A DNA stretch of 64,000 nucleotides from Pseudomonas rhizosphaerae (lineage in GTDB: Bacteria; Pseudomonadota; Gammaproteobacteria; Pseudomonadales; Pseudomonadaceae), in the NCBI RefSeq assembly GCF_000761155.1, contig NZ_CP009533.1, positions 4,519,501-4,583,500 of the forward strand, given 5' to 3'. A program made the position numbers and the translations under genes. Positions 8,879 through 19,961 of the stretch are shown piece by piece. The first letter of the stretch is position 1, and each line of letters opens with the position of its first letter. Below the pieces are notes generated by a model. It saw nothing but the letters and a program-made list of their open reading frames with translations, ran no database searches and had not been told where the DNA came from.

Positions 8879-8899
8879 TTATCACCGGTTCGGTAATAA
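8879..8899. promoter_or_regulatory. Inverted repeat, candidate LysR operator
   Basis: TTATCACCG (8879-8887), spacer GTT, then CGGTAATAA (8891-8899). The arms pair at eight of nine positions. It sits between the divergent lysR and efflux-operon starts, 60 bp from the lysR start codon. A second short palindrome, GACAAATTGTC, is at 8841-8851. Confidence 0.4.
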
Positions 8900-8995
8900 A
8901 GAATCACAGGAAATCCAGCTTATCGGCGTCCCCAAGCGGCCCTAGAATGCCGGTCCAGACCCCTCCGCAGTTCTACCTCCCCGGAAATCGCCGCT

Positions 8996-10498
8996 GTGCC
9001 GCGCCGCCTCATCGATGTGCTGAAAATATTCAGTGTCTGGACATTTACCCTGGCCTTGACCGGTTGCATCGGCACTGCTGGCATCGCCCCCCAAGGCGAG
9101 GCGTTATCAGCCGATGCGCTGGCCACCGATGCCGCCATTCAAACCGCCGCCCAGGACGCGCAATGGCCCCAGAGCCAATGGTGGCAGGCGTACGGCGACC
9201 GGCAACTCGATGCCTGGGTCAGCCTGGCTCTACTCGGCAGTCCAAGCATGGCCATGGCCGCTGCCCGGGTGCGCCAGGCCAAAGCCCTGGCAGGCGTGGC
9301 GGAGTCTGCCGAGTCGCTGCACATCGACGCCAGCGCCGCGCTGAAACGCCACAACTGGCCGGCTGATCCTTTCTACGGGCCAGGCGACCTCTCCGGGCAG
9401 ACCACCTGGGACAACAATGCCGGCGTGGGCTTCACCTATGCACTGGACCTGTGGGGGCGCGAACGCAGCGCCAGCGAGCAGGCCCTCGACCTGGCTCACA
9501 TGAGCGCCGCCCAGGCGCGCCAGGCCCAGTTGGAGTTGGTCAACAACGTGGTGCAGGTGTACATCCAGCTGTCGTTGCACTACGCCCAACGCGACATCGT
9601 GCAGCGCACGCTGGCGCAGCAGGAGCAGATCATGGAACTGGCGCAGCGGCGCTTGCGCGGTGGCATCGGCACTCACCTGGAAGTCAGCCAGGCCGAGGCC
9701 CTGTTGCCCGAGACGCACCGGCAGGTCGATGCCCTGGACGAGCAGATTGCCCTCGCGCAAAACCAACTGGCGGCCCTGGCTGGCAAAGGGCCGGGGCAGG
9801 GCAGCCAACTCCAGCGCCCGAGCTTGTCCCTGCAGGCCCCGCTCGGCCTGCCGTCTACGCTGCCGGCGCAATTGCTCGGCCAGCGGCCGGACGTGGTCGC
9901 CAGCCGCTGGGCGGTGGCCGCGAACGCTCGGGGCATCGAAGTCGCTCATGCCGGCTTCTATCCCAACGTGGACCTGGTGGGCAGCCTGAGCTACCTGGCC
10001 ACCGGCGGCGGCATGCTCGAATTTCTCGCTGGGCGCAAGCTGGCCTACAACGTCGGGCCCGCCTTGAGCCTGCCGATCTTCGATGGCGGCCGATTGCGGG
10101 CGCAACTGAGCGACGCCTCGGCCGGCTACGACCTGGCCGTGGCGCAGTACAATCAGACCCTGGTGCAGGCGCTCAGGCAGATCTCCGATCAACTGATTCG
10201 TCGGGCCTCGATGGACAAGCAACAGGCGTTCGCCGACGAATCGGTGGCCGCAGCGCAGCACAGCTACGATATTGCCCTGGTCGCTTACCAGCGGGGTCTG
10301 ACCGGCTATCTGGAGGTGCTCAACGCCCAGACCCTGCTGCTGCACCAGCAACAGGTCGAGCAGCAGGTGCAGGCTGCGCGGCTGGCGGTTCATGCGCAGT
10401 TGGTCACGGCGCTGGGCGGCGACCTCGGGGCAGGGGGCGACACCCCGGCCGCAGATCGTCTGCAAGTGCCCAAGCCACTGGCGGTGATCGATCGATGA
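8996..10498 (+). CDS. NodT-family outer-membrane factor lipoprotein of an efflux system
   Basis: A 500-aa TolC-like outer-membrane channel starting with GTG. The N-terminus is a lipoprotein signal peptide with lipobox LTGC (residues about 20-23). Two outer-membrane-efflux repeats follow, with long helical stretches such as RQAQLELVNNVVQVYIQLSL and LVQALRQISDQL and the GQRPDVVASRW motif typical of NodT proteins. Its stop overlaps the FUSC gene start (ATGA). It would provide the exit duct for the HlyD and FUSC components encoded next. Confidence 0.93.
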   Translation: MPRRLIDVLKIFSVWTFTLALTGCIGTAGIAPQGEALSADALATDAAIQTAAQDAQWPQSQWWQAYGDRQLDAWVSLALLGSPSMAMAAARVRQAKALAGVAESAESLHIDASAALKRHNWPADPFYGPGDLSGQTTWDNNAGVGFTYALDLWGRERSASEQALDLAHMSAAQARQAQLELVNNVVQVYIQLSLHYAQRDIVQRTLAQQEQIMELAQRRLRGGIGTHLEVSQAEALLPETHRQVDALDEQIALAQNQLAALAGKGPGQGSQLQRPSLSLQAPLGLPSTLPAQLLGQRPDVVASRWAVAANARGIEVAHAGFYPNVDLVGSLSYLATGGGMLEFLAGRKLAYNVGPALSLPIFDGGRLRAQLSDASAGYDLAVAQYNQTLVQALRQISDQLIRRASMDKQQAFADESVAAAQHSYDIALVAYQRGLTGYLEVLNAQTLLLHQQQVEQQVQAARLAVHAQLVTALGGDLGAGGDTPAADRLQVPKPLAVIDR

Positions 10499-12660
10499 TC
10501 ACCTGGCTGGGCCGCCTGCAATGGCGCCGCGGTTTCTTCGAGTGGGCACGCAGTGATGGCGTTACCTGGATTTACATCTTTAAGGTCTTGTTGGCTGCGT
10601 TCACCACGTTGTGGCTGGCCATGCGCCTGGAGCTGCCGCAGCCGCGCACGGCGATGATCACCGTGTTCATCGTCATGCAGCTGCAAAGCGGGCATGTCTT
10701 CGCAAAAAGCTTCTACCGCCTGCTGGGCACACTGGCGGGCTCGGCGGTCACGGTGGTGTTGATCGCGCTGTTCGCGCAGAACACCGAACTGTTCCTGCCC
10801 AGTCTGGCGCTGTGGGTGGGCCTGTGCTCGACCGGCGCCATGCGTTGCCGCAACTTCCGCGCCTACGGCTTCGTCCTCGCCGGTTACACGGCGGCCATGG
10901 TCGGTCTGCCGGCGCTGGCCCACCCGGACAATGCCTTCATGGCAGCCGTGTGGCGGGTGCTGGAGATTGCCCTGGGCATTCTCGTCTCGACGGCGGTCAG
11001 TGCGGCGATTCTTCCGCAGTCGGCCAGCGCCTCGATGCGCAATGCCTTGTACCAGCGCTTTGCCGTCTTCGCCCGATTCGTCACCGATGGCCTGCGCGGG
11101 CGCAGCGCTCGCGAGCAGTTCGAAGCCGGCAACGTACGCTTCATCGCCGAGGCGGTGGGCTTGGAGAGCCTGCGCAGCGTGACCGGCTTCGAGGACCCGC
11201 ACATGCGTCGGCGCAACGGTCGGGTCAGCCGTCTGAACAGTGAATTCATGGCGGTGACCACCCGTTTCAATGCACTGCACCAGTTGCTCGAACGCATCCG
11301 CGCGCGCGGCCATGGCGACGTGGTGTCGGCCATCGAGCCTGCGCTGCGTACATTGGCGAAGATACTGGACGATTTTGCCGAACAAGCCCTGACCGACGCC
11401 GATGCCGCGCGCTTGGCCGAACGCATGGCGCTGTACCAGGACGCGCTGCCGGCCCAGGTGCGCAGCTTGCGCGAGGTGTTCGAACAAAAGGGCCCGGACG
11501 ATGACGACCTGCTGGATTTCCATACCGCCTCCGAGTTGCTCTACCGCTTTGTCGAAGACCTGCACAGCTATGCCCAGACCCACGCCTCGCTGGCTGAGCA
11601 TCGACATGCTCGCGAGCGCTGGGACGAGCCGTATCGTTCGCAGACCAACTGGCTGGCCAGTGCCGCCGCCGGCATTCGCGCTGCGGTGGTGTTGCTGCTG
11701 TTGGGCAGCTATTGGATCGCCACGGCCTGGCCCAGCGGGGCGACCATGACCCTGGTCGCTGCCGCCACCGTCGGCTTGTCGGCCGCCTCACCGAACCCGC
11801 GGCGGATGTCGTTTCAGATGGCTTGCGGCACCTTGCTCGGGGCACTGGTCGGCTTTTACACAACCTTCTTCGTGCTGCCCTGGATCGACGGTTTCGCACT
11901 GCTGTGCCTGACGCTTGCGCCGGTGCTGACGCTGGGCGCCTTTCTGGCTTCGCGACCGCGCTTCGTTGGCTACGGCCTGGGCCTGCTGATCTTCTTCTCC
12001 ATGGGCTCGGTGCCCGGCAACCTCACCCAGTACGATCCGTATGGGTTCATCAACGACTACATCGGCATGGTCGTGGGCATGCTGTTTTGCGCGGCTGCCG
12101 GGGCGATCATCCTGCCGCCCAACAGTCGCTGGATGTGGCAGCGCCTGGAGCAGGACCTGCGTTCCCTGGTGGTGTTCGCCATCAGCGGCAAGCTGCGCGG
12201 CCTGGGTTCGGCCTTCGAGAGTCGCACCCGCGACCTGTTGCACCAGGCCTACGGCCTGGCAGCCGGACAGCCGAAGGTGCAGCGCAACCTGTTGCGCTGG
12301 ATGTTCGTGGTGATGGAGGTGGGGCACGCGATCATCGAGCTGCGCCGCGAGCAGGAGCGCTTGCCGGTGCACCCTGCCTATGCCCCCTGGCAGCCCTGGC
12401 GCCAGTCGATCCGGGTCATGGGTCGCGCGCTGATGCGCCTGTTCATCCAGCCCCAGGAAGGCAACCTGCAACGGGCCATGGCGGCCGTCGAACAGGCCAT
12501 TCACCTGGTCAGGAACACCGATGAACCCTTCGCCCGACATTTCGACACCTCGGCACTGCGCCGGGTCCAGAGCTACCTGCACTTCATCCGCAGTTCGCTG
12601 CTGGACCCGCAATCGCCACTCGCTGAATTGCCCGCGCAAGGAGCTGAGCATGCCCCGTGA
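10495..12660 (+). CDS. FUSC-family (AaeB-like) inner-membrane efflux protein
   Basis: A 721-aa membrane protein with two hydrophobic blocks, each of about five to six helices (residues 25-180 and about 380-540), separated by a long helical cytoplasmic part. This is the FUSC/AaeB organisation, known for aromatic carboxylic acid efflux and fusaric acid resistance. The ATG at 10495 overlaps the upstream stop. It forms an operon with the outer-membrane factor, DUF1656 and HlyD genes. Substrate probably an aromatic acid, by family analogy only. Confidence 0.92.
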   Translation: MITWLGRLQWRRGFFEWARSDGVTWIYIFKVLLAAFTTLWLAMRLELPQPRTAMITVFIVMQLQSGHVFAKSFYRLLGTLAGSAVTVVLIALFAQNTELFLPSLALWVGLCSTGAMRCRNFRAYGFVLAGYTAAMVGLPALAHPDNAFMAAVWRVLEIALGILVSTAVSAAILPQSASASMRNALYQRFAVFARFVTDGLRGRSAREQFEAGNVRFIAEAVGLESLRSVTGFEDPHMRRRNGRVSRLNSEFMAVTTRFNALHQLLERIRARGHGDVVSAIEPALRTLAKILDDFAEQALTDADAARLAERMALYQDALPAQVRSLREVFEQKGPDDDDLLDFHTASELLYRFVEDLHSYAQTHASLAEHRHARERWDEPYRSQTNWLASAAAGIRAAVVLLLLGSYWIATAWPSGATMTLVAAATVGLSAASPNPRRMSFQMACGTLLGALVGFYTTFFVLPWIDGFALLCLTLAPVLTLGAFLASRPRFVGYGLGLLIFFSMGSVPGNLTQYDPYGFINDYIGMVVGMLFCAAAGAIILPPNSRWMWQRLEQDLRSLVVFAISGKLRGLGSAFESRTRDLLHQAYGLAAGQPKVQRNLLRWMFVVMEVGHAIIELRREQERLPVHPAYAPWQPWRQSIRVMGRALMRLFIQPQEGNLQRAMAAVEQAIHLVRNTDEPFARHFDTSALRRVQSYLHFIRSSLLDPQSPLAELPAQGAEHAP

Positions 12661-12850
12661 AATCGCTTTCCATGGCCTGTACATGCCGACCATGACCCTG
12701 TTGTTCGTGGTTGCCGCCGGTATCGCCTGGGCCTTCGATCGGCTGTTCGCCAGCCTGGATCTGTACCGTTTCTTCTGGCACCCGGCGCTGCTGCGCCTGA
12801 GCCTGTTCGTCTGTCTGTTCGGCGCCATGGCGCTGAGCATCTACCGTTGA
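12650..12850 (+). CDS. DUF1656 (AaeX-like) small membrane protein
   Basis: A 66-aa protein with two membrane segments (MTLLFVVAAGIAWAFDRLF and LLRLSLFVCLFGAMALSIY). The N-terminus PREIAFHGLYMPTM is characteristic of DUF1656 proteins such as AaeX, which accompany FUSC/HlyD efflux pumps. The ATG lies within the 3' end of the FUSC gene (11-bp overlap) after an AAGGAG site. Probably an accessory subunit of the pump. Confidence 0.92.
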   Translation: MPREIAFHGLYMPTMTLLFVVAAGIAWAFDRLFASLDLYRFFWHPALLRLSLFVCLFGAMALSIYR

Positions 12851-12860
12851 GAGCTGCGCA

Positions 12861-13721
12861 ATGAAAAAGTTTTACAGCCTGTTGGCGACCCTGTTGGTGC
12901 TGGCGCTGGCGATTTTCATCGGTCGGCAGCTATGGGTGCACTACATGCAGACGCCCTGGACCCGTGACGGGCGCGTGCGCGCGGACATCATCAACGTCGC
13001 CGCCGATGTGTCGGGCTACGTCACGGCGGTGCCGGTGCGCGACAACCAGCGCGTGCGCAAGGGCGACGTGCTGCTGCAGATCGATCCGGCCCACTACCGC
13101 CTGGCAGTCAAGCAGGCCCAGGCGCTGGTGGCCTCGCGCAAGGCTGCCTGGGAAATGCGCAAGGTCAACGCCAGTCGCCGTGCCGACCTGGATGAACTGG
13201 TGATCTCCAAGGAGAGCCGTGAGGACGCCAGCAACGTTGCGGCCTCGGCCCTGGCCGACTATCAACAGGCCGAGGCGCGCCTGGAGGCGGCGCAGCTGAA
13301 CCTGGACCGCACCCGCGTGCTCGCGACCGTGGATGGCTACGTCACCAACCTCAACGTCCATGTGGGCGACTATGCACGCGTGGGCGAGGCCAAGCTGGCC
13401 GTGGTCGACGAGCATTCGTTCTGGGTCTACGGCTTCTTCGAGGAAACCAAGCTGCCCCACGTGCACGTGGGCGACGCAGCGCAGTTGCAGATGATGAGCG
13501 GTGAAACCCTCAGCGGCCATGTGGAAAGCATCTCGCGCGGCATCTATGACCGCGATAACCCGCAGAGCCGCGAATTGATCGCCGACGTCAACCCGACCTT
13601 CAACTGGGTGCGCCTGGCTCAGCGAGTGCCGGTGCGCATCCAACTGGATGCGGTGCCCGACGGCATGCTGCTGGCGGCCGGTACGACATGCACGGTGATC
13701 GTCACGCCCGCCGTGCCCTGA
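12861..13721 (+). CDS. HlyD-family membrane fusion protein (AaeA-like)
   Basis: A 286-aa periplasmic adaptor with one N-terminal membrane anchor (LLATLLVLALAIFIGRQLW). The biotinyl-lipoyl-like hairpin is split around a short coiled coil (DVSGYVTAVPVRDNQRVRKGD and DRTRVLATVDGYVTNLNV), followed by a beta-barrel segment. It would link the FUSC pump to the outer-membrane factor encoded at the start of the operon. Last gene of the operon; it ends against a convergent gene. Confidence 0.93.
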   Translation: MKKFYSLLATLLVLALAIFIGRQLWVHYMQTPWTRDGRVRADIINVAADVSGYVTAVPVRDNQRVRKGDVLLQIDPAHYRLAVKQAQALVASRKAAWEMRKVNASRRADLDELVISKESREDASNVAASALADYQQAEARLEAAQLNLDRTRVLATVDGYVTNLNVHVGDYARVGEAKLAVVDEHSFWVYGFFEETKLPHVHVGDAAQLQMMSGETLSGHVESISRGIYDRDNPQSRELIADVNPTFNWVRLAQRVPVRIQLDAVPDGMLLAAGTTCTVIVTPAVP

Positions 13722-14186
13722 TTATTTAGAGAAGCTGCCCTGCAGGCGTTCGGCGCGGAATTCCAGGGTCTGCGGACGGTAGCCGGGACGCAGCGGTGGC
13801 AGCGGCAGGCAGTCCTGCCAATCGGCACCGGCCTGCAGCTCGCCGGGGCCACGGTAGCGCGGCGCGGTGTAGAGGTTCTCCGCCAGGTTGACGGTTTGCC
13901 CAGGCGCGTAGGCCGCGATCTGCCACTGCAGTTCGAGCATCGGCACGCTGTTGCCGTTATTGAGGTTCAGGCGCAGCGGACGGTCGCCCGGACAGCCTTG
14001 CGGATCGTAGGCAATGCGCATTTCCAGACGCGCCAGGCGATGGGCTTCGCGCGTGTCGCTCATGATGACCCACAGCGAAAGCAATGCCAGGGCGAACAGT
14101 GCGGCCCCGGAGATCGGCAGCGCCTTGGACGGGTAGCGCACCAGCAGGACGATCCAGGAAATGATCAGGAAGATGCCGATTAACAT
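13722..14186 (-). CDS. Hypothetical membrane protein
   Basis: A 154-aa protein of unknown function. I start it at the ATG at 14186, which has an AAGG site upstream and begins directly with a membrane segment (MLIGIFLIISWIVLLVRY). A second helix follows (GAALFALALLSLWVIM). The rest is a soluble domain rich in Pro and Leu with two cysteines (CPGDRP and QDCLPLPPL), suggesting an exported beta-rich domain. It is convergent with the HlyD gene and sits downstream of yaaA. Not recognised beyond a pseudomonad hypothetical. Confidence 0.75.
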   Translation of the reverse strand: MLIGIFLIISWIVLLVRYPSKALPISGAALFALALLSLWVIMSDTREAHRLARLEMRIAYDPQGCPGDRPLRLNLNNGNSVPMLELQWQIAAYAPGQTVNLAENLYTAPRYRGPGELQAGADWQDCLPLPPLRPGYRPQTLEFRAERLQGSFSK

Positions 14187-14264
14187 GACTGCCAGCCTTG
14201 GTGAGAGAGTGGGGCGTATCCTACAGAACGTTTGCATGTCGGTGAAAACTGCGCCCACACAGGG

Positions 14265-15044
14265 TCAGTCGTCCGGCTGATCGCGCAGGAACACCAAGTG
14301 GTCGGGCCGTGACTCGTCGGCACTGTAGCGATAGCCCTGGCGATCGAAACCCTTGAGCTGCGCCGGGTCGTGGATTTTTTCGTCGATCACGAAGCGAGCC
14401 ATCATGCCGCGGGCTTTTTTGGCGTAGAAACTGATGATCTTGTACTGGCCATTCTTCAGGTCCTTGAAGTCGGCAGTGATCAGCCGCGCGTGCAAGGCCT
14501 TGCGTTTGACGGCGGAGAAGTACTCGTTCGACGCCAGGTTGAACAGCACGTCGTCGCCTTGTTCGGCCAAGGCCTGGTTGAGCCATTCGCTGATGCGCTC
14601 GCCCCAGAACGCGTAGAGGTCCTTGCCGCGGGCATTGGCCAGCTTGGTGCCCATTTCCAGGCGGTAGGGTTGCATCAGGTCCAGGGGGCGCAGCAGGCCG
14701 TAGAGGCCGGACAGCACGCGCAGGTGTTTCTGCGCGTAGTCGAAACCGGCTTTGTCCAGCGTCGTGGCCTCCAGTCCGGTGTAGACGTCGCCCTTGAAGG
14801 CGAGCAACGCCTGCTTGGCGTTGTCGGGCGTGAAGTCGGGAGTCCAGCTGCCGAAGCGGGCAGCGTTGAGTCCGGCCAGCTTGTCGGAAAGGTGCATGAG
14901 CTCGGCGATCTGCGCCGGGCTGAGCTCGCGCAGCTGTTCGATCAGCACCTGGGAGTGGTCGAGAAACTCAGGCTGGGTGTAATGCGGGATGACCGGGGGC
15001 GTATCGAAATCGAGGGTCTTGGCGGGGGATATCACCATCAGCAT
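14265..15044 (-). CDS. yaaA: YaaA family peroxide stress protein (DUF328/UPF0246)
   Basis: A 259-aa cytoplasmic protein that starts [14 protein letters not shown], the diagnostic YaaA N-terminus, and contains [24 protein letters not shown] in part and [16 protein letters not shown] in part near the C-terminus. In E. coli YaaA lowers free iron and limits oxidative DNA damage under peroxide stress and is controlled by OxyR. Family length matches. The gene is monocistronic, followed by the convergent efflux locus; upstream DNA is a REP region. Confidence 0.95.
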   Translation of the reverse strand: MLMVISPAKTLDFDTPPVIPHYTQPEFLDHSQVLIEQLRELSPAQIAELMHLSDKLAGLNAARFGSWTPDFTPDNAKQALLAFKGDVYTGLEATTLDKAGFDYAQKHLRVLSGLYGLLRPLDLMQPYRLEMGTKLANARGKDLYAFWGERISEWLNQALAEQGDDVLFNLASNEYFSAVKRKALHARLITADFKDLKNGQYKIISFYAKKARGMMARFVIDEKIHDPAQLKGFDRQGYRYSADESRPDHLVFLRDQPDD

Positions 15045-15358
15045 GCAAAGGTTCTCCTGTGAGCGTGGATAAATTCTGGAGCAGCGCCGGGAGCGCGTCC
15101 ACCATTAAGCGCGGGGGGATCCAAATGGATCGCAGCGACCCCGGACGCGGCTCGCGCCGCTGCTACAGGGGGCGTGTCGTTCGCCGATGATGCCATTCGC
15201 GGGGTACCGCATCCGCGTCCGGCCACACCGCGCCTGTAGCAGCGGCGCAAGCCGCGTCCGGCCACACCGCCAACCCTCTGGCACATCACCCACCCACGCA
15301 CCGTATTGACGCCACCGATCCCGCTCCTCCACAGTGCCCGGAAAAAGGAAACCCGCGC
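15045..15358. repeat. Intergenic region with a REP-type inverted doublet
   Basis: No gene is seen in this gap. A 28-bp GC-rich element occurs at 15141-15168 (starting CCGGACGCGGCTCGCGCCGC) and again in inverse orientation at 15234-15261 (starting CTGTAGCAGCGGCGCAAGCC). Each copy can fold through GCGGC/GCCGC arms. GCGTCCGGCCACACCGC is also repeated directly nearby. The same doublet recurs at 33674-33787. This matches pseudomonad REP/BIME elements between genes. Confidence 0.8.
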
Positions 15359-16102
15359 ATGGACTACGCACTCATCGACTGGAGCATCATGCTTCTGGCC
15401 ATCGCTGCCGCCTACATCGTCTTCGGCATTGCCGGCTTCGGCACGGCCCTGGTGGCAGGCCCAATACTTATCCACTTCATGCCGCTGGCCACGCTCATAC
15501 CCTTGCTCGTCGTGCTCGATTTCATCGCCGCTTTCGGCAACCTGATACCCGCCCGACAATCGGTGGTGGGGGTGGAGCTCAAGCGGCTGCTACCGTTCAT
15601 GGCATTGGGCTGCACCTTGGGCGTGGTGTTTCTGCTCAACCTGAAATCCGACCTGCTGTTGCTGTTGATGGGCCTGTTCATCACCGGCTACGCCCTGTAC
15701 ATGCTGCTCACCACGGCACGACCCGCGCGGTTGTCGCCCTGGTGGTCCGTGCCGATGGGCACCGTCGGTGGGCTGTTCGGTGCACTATTCGGCAGCGGAG
15801 GCTTTCTCTATGCGATCTACCTGAGCGCGCGGCTGGATGACAAACAGCAGGTGCGAGCCACGCAGAGCGCGCTGATCAGTTGCAGCACGATCGTGCGCCT
15901 GACGCTATTCATCATTGCCGGCGTATACGCCAATACCCAGCTGCTGCTGACCGCCGCCTGTCTGCTCCCGGCCATGGCGGCAGGCCTGTGGATCGGGCGT
16001 CGACTGACCCTGCGCATGTCCCGCGAGGCCTTCGTGCGGCTGGTGACTTGGCTGGTGCTGGCCAGCGGACTGGCGCTGCTGTACCGCTATTTCAATCCTT
16101 GA
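15359..16102 (+). CDS. TauE/SafE-family (TSUP) membrane exporter
   Basis: A 247-aa inner-membrane protein with about eight helices. The N-terminal IAAAYIVFGIAGFGTALVAGP and the internal GTVGGLFGALFGSGGFLYAIYL are the two TauE/SafE repeat motifs (GxxGFG and GxxxGxxGxGG). The ATG at 15359 follows an AAGGA site. Family members move sulfite, sulfoacetate or other organosulfur anions. Substrate unknown here. Confidence 0.9.
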   Translation: MDYALIDWSIMLLAIAAAYIVFGIAGFGTALVAGPILIHFMPLATLIPLLVVLDFIAAFGNLIPARQSVVGVELKRLLPFMALGCTLGVVFLLNLKSDLLLLLMGLFITGYALYMLLTTARPARLSPWWSVPMGTVGGLFGALFGSGGFLYAIYLSARLDDKQQVRATQSALISCSTIVRLTLFIIAGVYANTQLLLTAACLLPAMAAGLWIGRRLTLRMSREAFVRLVTWLVLASGLALLYRYFNP

Positions 16103-16155
16103 CCTGCGCGGGCAGGGGACTATCCTGCCGGTTTTGCGCACCGTCGAGCCCCTGC

Positions 16156-16713
16156 ATGAACACCCAGAACATACTCGTTCCGCGCCTTTCCACCTTGCCG
16201 GTACACGAACCCCGTGCGCGGGCGATCCTGCGCTGGCTGGTGCGCAAGGACATCGTCGAAGAACAGCTGAGCACCTGCGGTCGCAGCGGCAATCGCATGG
16301 CCTACGCCATCGGTGCGGGTGCCCGGCACGTCGTCGAACAGCCAGAGCTGCTGCCCTATGGACAGCCCGTCAACGGTTTGGAAGTGGTCACCGACCGCTG
16401 CATCTTCACCCCCGTCGACGGCTTCCTGCACGAGGCCGGCTGCCCGGAATGCCGCCAGGAAGTCGGCGAGGCCCTGTTCGACAGCCTTGAAGAGTGGATG
16501 CCCGGCCTCACCGACAACTTCACCTGCCCCCTGTGTGGCCATGAGGACGACATCAACGGCTTCCTGTTCCTGCAACCCTGCGCGTTCTCCAACCTGGGGT
16601 TCATCTTCAACAACTGGGGGCAGACGTCCTTCAAGCCGGCGTTCATCGCCGAATTCGCCGACTGGCTCGACCAGCCGATCGCCCAGGTGCTGGTGAAGTT
16701 CCAGGACAATTGA
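16156..16713 (+). CDS. Hypothetical zinc-ribbon protein
   Basis: A 185-aa protein with two CxxC pairs: CPEC near residue 96 and CPLCGHEDD near residue 128. This suggests one bound zinc or a zinc ribbon. No membrane segment is seen and the C-terminus is rich in aromatic residues (SNLGFIFNNWGQTSFKP). The ATG at 16156 gives the conserved-looking start MNTQNILVPRLSTLPVHEPR. It lies just upstream of guaB and ends 83 bp before it, but a separate guaB promoter is visible. Function unknown; I do not accept the ABC-transporter ATPase label sometimes attached to such proteins because there is no Walker motif. Confidence 0.75.
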   Translation: MNTQNILVPRLSTLPVHEPRARAILRWLVRKDIVEEQLSTCGRSGNRMAYAIGAGARHVVEQPELLPYGQPVNGLEVVTDRCIFTPVDGFLHEAGCPECRQEVGEALFDSLEEWMPGLTDNFTCPLCGHEDDINGFLFLQPCAFSNLGFIFNNWGQTSFKPAFIAEFADWLDQPIAQVLVKFQDN

Positions 16714-16732
16714 CCGCCAGGCCATCTTTGCC

Positions 16733-18266
<1,534 letters not shown>

Positions 18267-18285
18267 CCCCCGGTAGTTTGCCTTG

Positions 18286-18349
18286 CGCCCGGTTGAAGCC
18301 GGGCGGCAGGCAGACATTCAATCTAGCGGGGCTGTTCACTACAGCCCCG
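18286..18349 (+). other. Two hairpins between guaB and guaA
   Basis: First hairpin: CGCCCGG (18286-18292) with CCGGGCG (18299-18305), 6-nt loop. Second: CGGGGCTGT (18327-18335) with ACAGCCCCG (18341-18349), nine paired bases and a 5-nt loop, followed by the T-rich TGTTGTTT. The second could attenuate or partly terminate guaB transcription before guaA, or set mRNA ends. Neither has a classical long T-run. Confidence 0.5.
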
Positions 18350-18383
18350 TGTTGTTTCCGAATACATCTGACGAGAATGAGTC

Positions 18384-19961
18384 ATGGCCCTCGACATTCA
18401 CGCCCACCGTATCCTGATCCTCGATTTCGGCTCCCAGTACACCCAGCTGATTGCCCGCCGCGTGCGCGAAATCGGCGTGTACTGCGAACTGCACCCGTTC
18501 GACATGGACGATGAAGCGATTCGCCAATTCGCCCCGCGCGGCGTCATCCTCGCCGGCGGCCCCGAGTCGGTCCACGAAGCCGACAGCCCGCGCTGCCCGC
18601 AGGCGGTGTTCGACCTGGGCGTGCCGGTCTTCGGTATCTGCTACGGCATGCAGACCATGGCCGAGCAATTGGGCGGCAAGGTCGCCGGTTCGGAAATGCG
18701 CGAATTCGGCTACGCGCGCGTCGACGTGGTCGGCAAGAGCCGCATCCTCGAAGGCATCGAAGACCACATCGACGCCGATGGCGTGTTCGGCCTGGATGTG
18801 TGGATGAGCCACGGCGACAAGGTCACCGAGATCCCCCAGGGTTTCCATGTGCTGGCCAGCACCCCGAGCTGCCCGATCGCGGGCATGTTCGACGACGACC
18901 GCAATTACTACGGCGTGCAGTTCCACCCCGAAGTGACCCACACCAAGCAGGGTGAACGCATCCTGTCGCGCTTCATCATCGACATCTGCGGCTGCGAAGC
19001 GCTGTGGACCCCGTCGAAGATCGCCGAAGACGCCATCGCCCATGTCCGCGCTCAGGTCGGTACCGACAACGTCCTGCTGGGCCTGTCCGGCGGCGTCGAC
19101 TCCTCGGTGGTCGCAGCGCTGTTGCACAAGGCCATCGGCGACCAGCTGACCTGCGTCTTCGTCGACAACGGCCTGCTGCGCCTGCACGAAGGCGAGCAGG
19201 TCATGGCCATGTTCGCCGAGAACATGGGCGTCAAGGTCATCCGCGCCAACGCCGAGGCTCAGTTCCTCGACAACCTGGCCGGCGAAGCCGACCCGGAGAA
19301 GAAGCGCAAGATCATCGGCCGCACCTTCATCGACGTGTTCGATGCCGAGTCCACCAAACTGGACAACATCAAGTACTTGGCCCAAGGCACCATCTACCCC
19401 GACGTGATCGAGTCGGCCGGCGCCAAGAGCGGCAAGGCCCACGTGATCAAGTCGCACCACAACGTCGGCGGCCTGCCCGAGGAAATGAACCTCAAGCTGG
19501 TCGAGCCACTGCGTGAGCTGTTCAAGGACGAAGTCCGCCGTCTGGGCCTGGAACTGGGCCTGCCGTACGACATGGTCTACCGCCACCCATTCCCCGGCCC
19601 AGGCCTGGGCGTACGCATCCTGGGTGAAGTGAAGAAGGAATACGCCGATCTGCTGCGTCGCGCCGACCACATCTTCATCGAAGAGCTGCGCAAGGCCGAC
19701 TGGTACCACAAGGTCAGCCAGGCTTTCGTCGTGTTCCAGCCGGTCAAATCGGTCGGCGTCGTCGGCGACGGCCGCCGCTACGCCTGGGTCGTCGCCCTGC
19801 GCGCCGTGGAAACCATCGACTTCATGACCGCCCGCTGGGCGCACCTGCCCTACGAGCTGCTGGAAACGGTGAGCGGCCGCATCATCAACGAGATCGAAGG
19901 GATCTCGCGGGTGACCTACGACGTGTCGAGCAAGCCGCCGGCTACGATTGAGTGGGAATGA
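18384..19961 (+). CDS. guaA: GMP synthase (glutamine-hydrolysing)
   Basis: Aminates XMP to GMP using glutamine and ATP. The 525-aa protein has an N-terminal class I glutaminase domain with the nucleophile Cys86 in [10 protein letters not shown] and the His/Glu pair in [12 protein letters not shown]. The ATP-pyrophosphatase domain has the P-loop [10 protein letters not shown] (about 233-242), and the C-terminal dimerisation domain ends in PPATIEWE. The stop codon TGA at 19959-19961 lies inside the left attachment repeat of the genomic island, so integration left the coding sequence complete. Confidence 0.98.
   Translation: MALDIHAHRILILDFGSQYTQLIARRVREIGVYCELHPFDMDDEAIRQFAPRGVILAGGPESVHEADSPRCPQAVFDLGVPVFGICYGMQTMAEQLGGKVAGSEMREFGYARVDVVGKSRILEGIEDHIDADGVFGLDVWMSHGDKVTEIPQGFHVLASTPSCPIAGMFDDDRNYYGVQFHPEVTHTKQGERILSRFIIDICGCEALWTPSKIAEDAIAHVRAQVGTDNVLLGLSGGVDSSVVAALLHKAIGDQLTCVFVDNGLLRLHEGEQVMAMFAENMGVKVIRANAEAQFLDNLAGEADPEKKRKIIGRTFIDVFDAESTKLDNIKYLAQGTIYPDVIESAGAKSGKAHVIKSHHNVGGLPEEMNLKLVEPLRELFKDEVRRLGLELGLPYDMVYRHPFPGPGLGVRILGEVKKEYADLLRRADHIFIEELRKADWYHKVSQAFVVFQPVKSVGVVGDGRRYAWVVALRAVETIDFMTARWAHLPYELLETVSGRIINEIEGISRVTYDVSSKPPATIEWE

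Noticed and set aside
9451..10494. Long upstream extension of the FUSC reading frame
   Set aside because: It overlaps the outer-membrane-factor gene completely; the ATG at 10495 gives the canonical FUSC start and an ATGA overlap.
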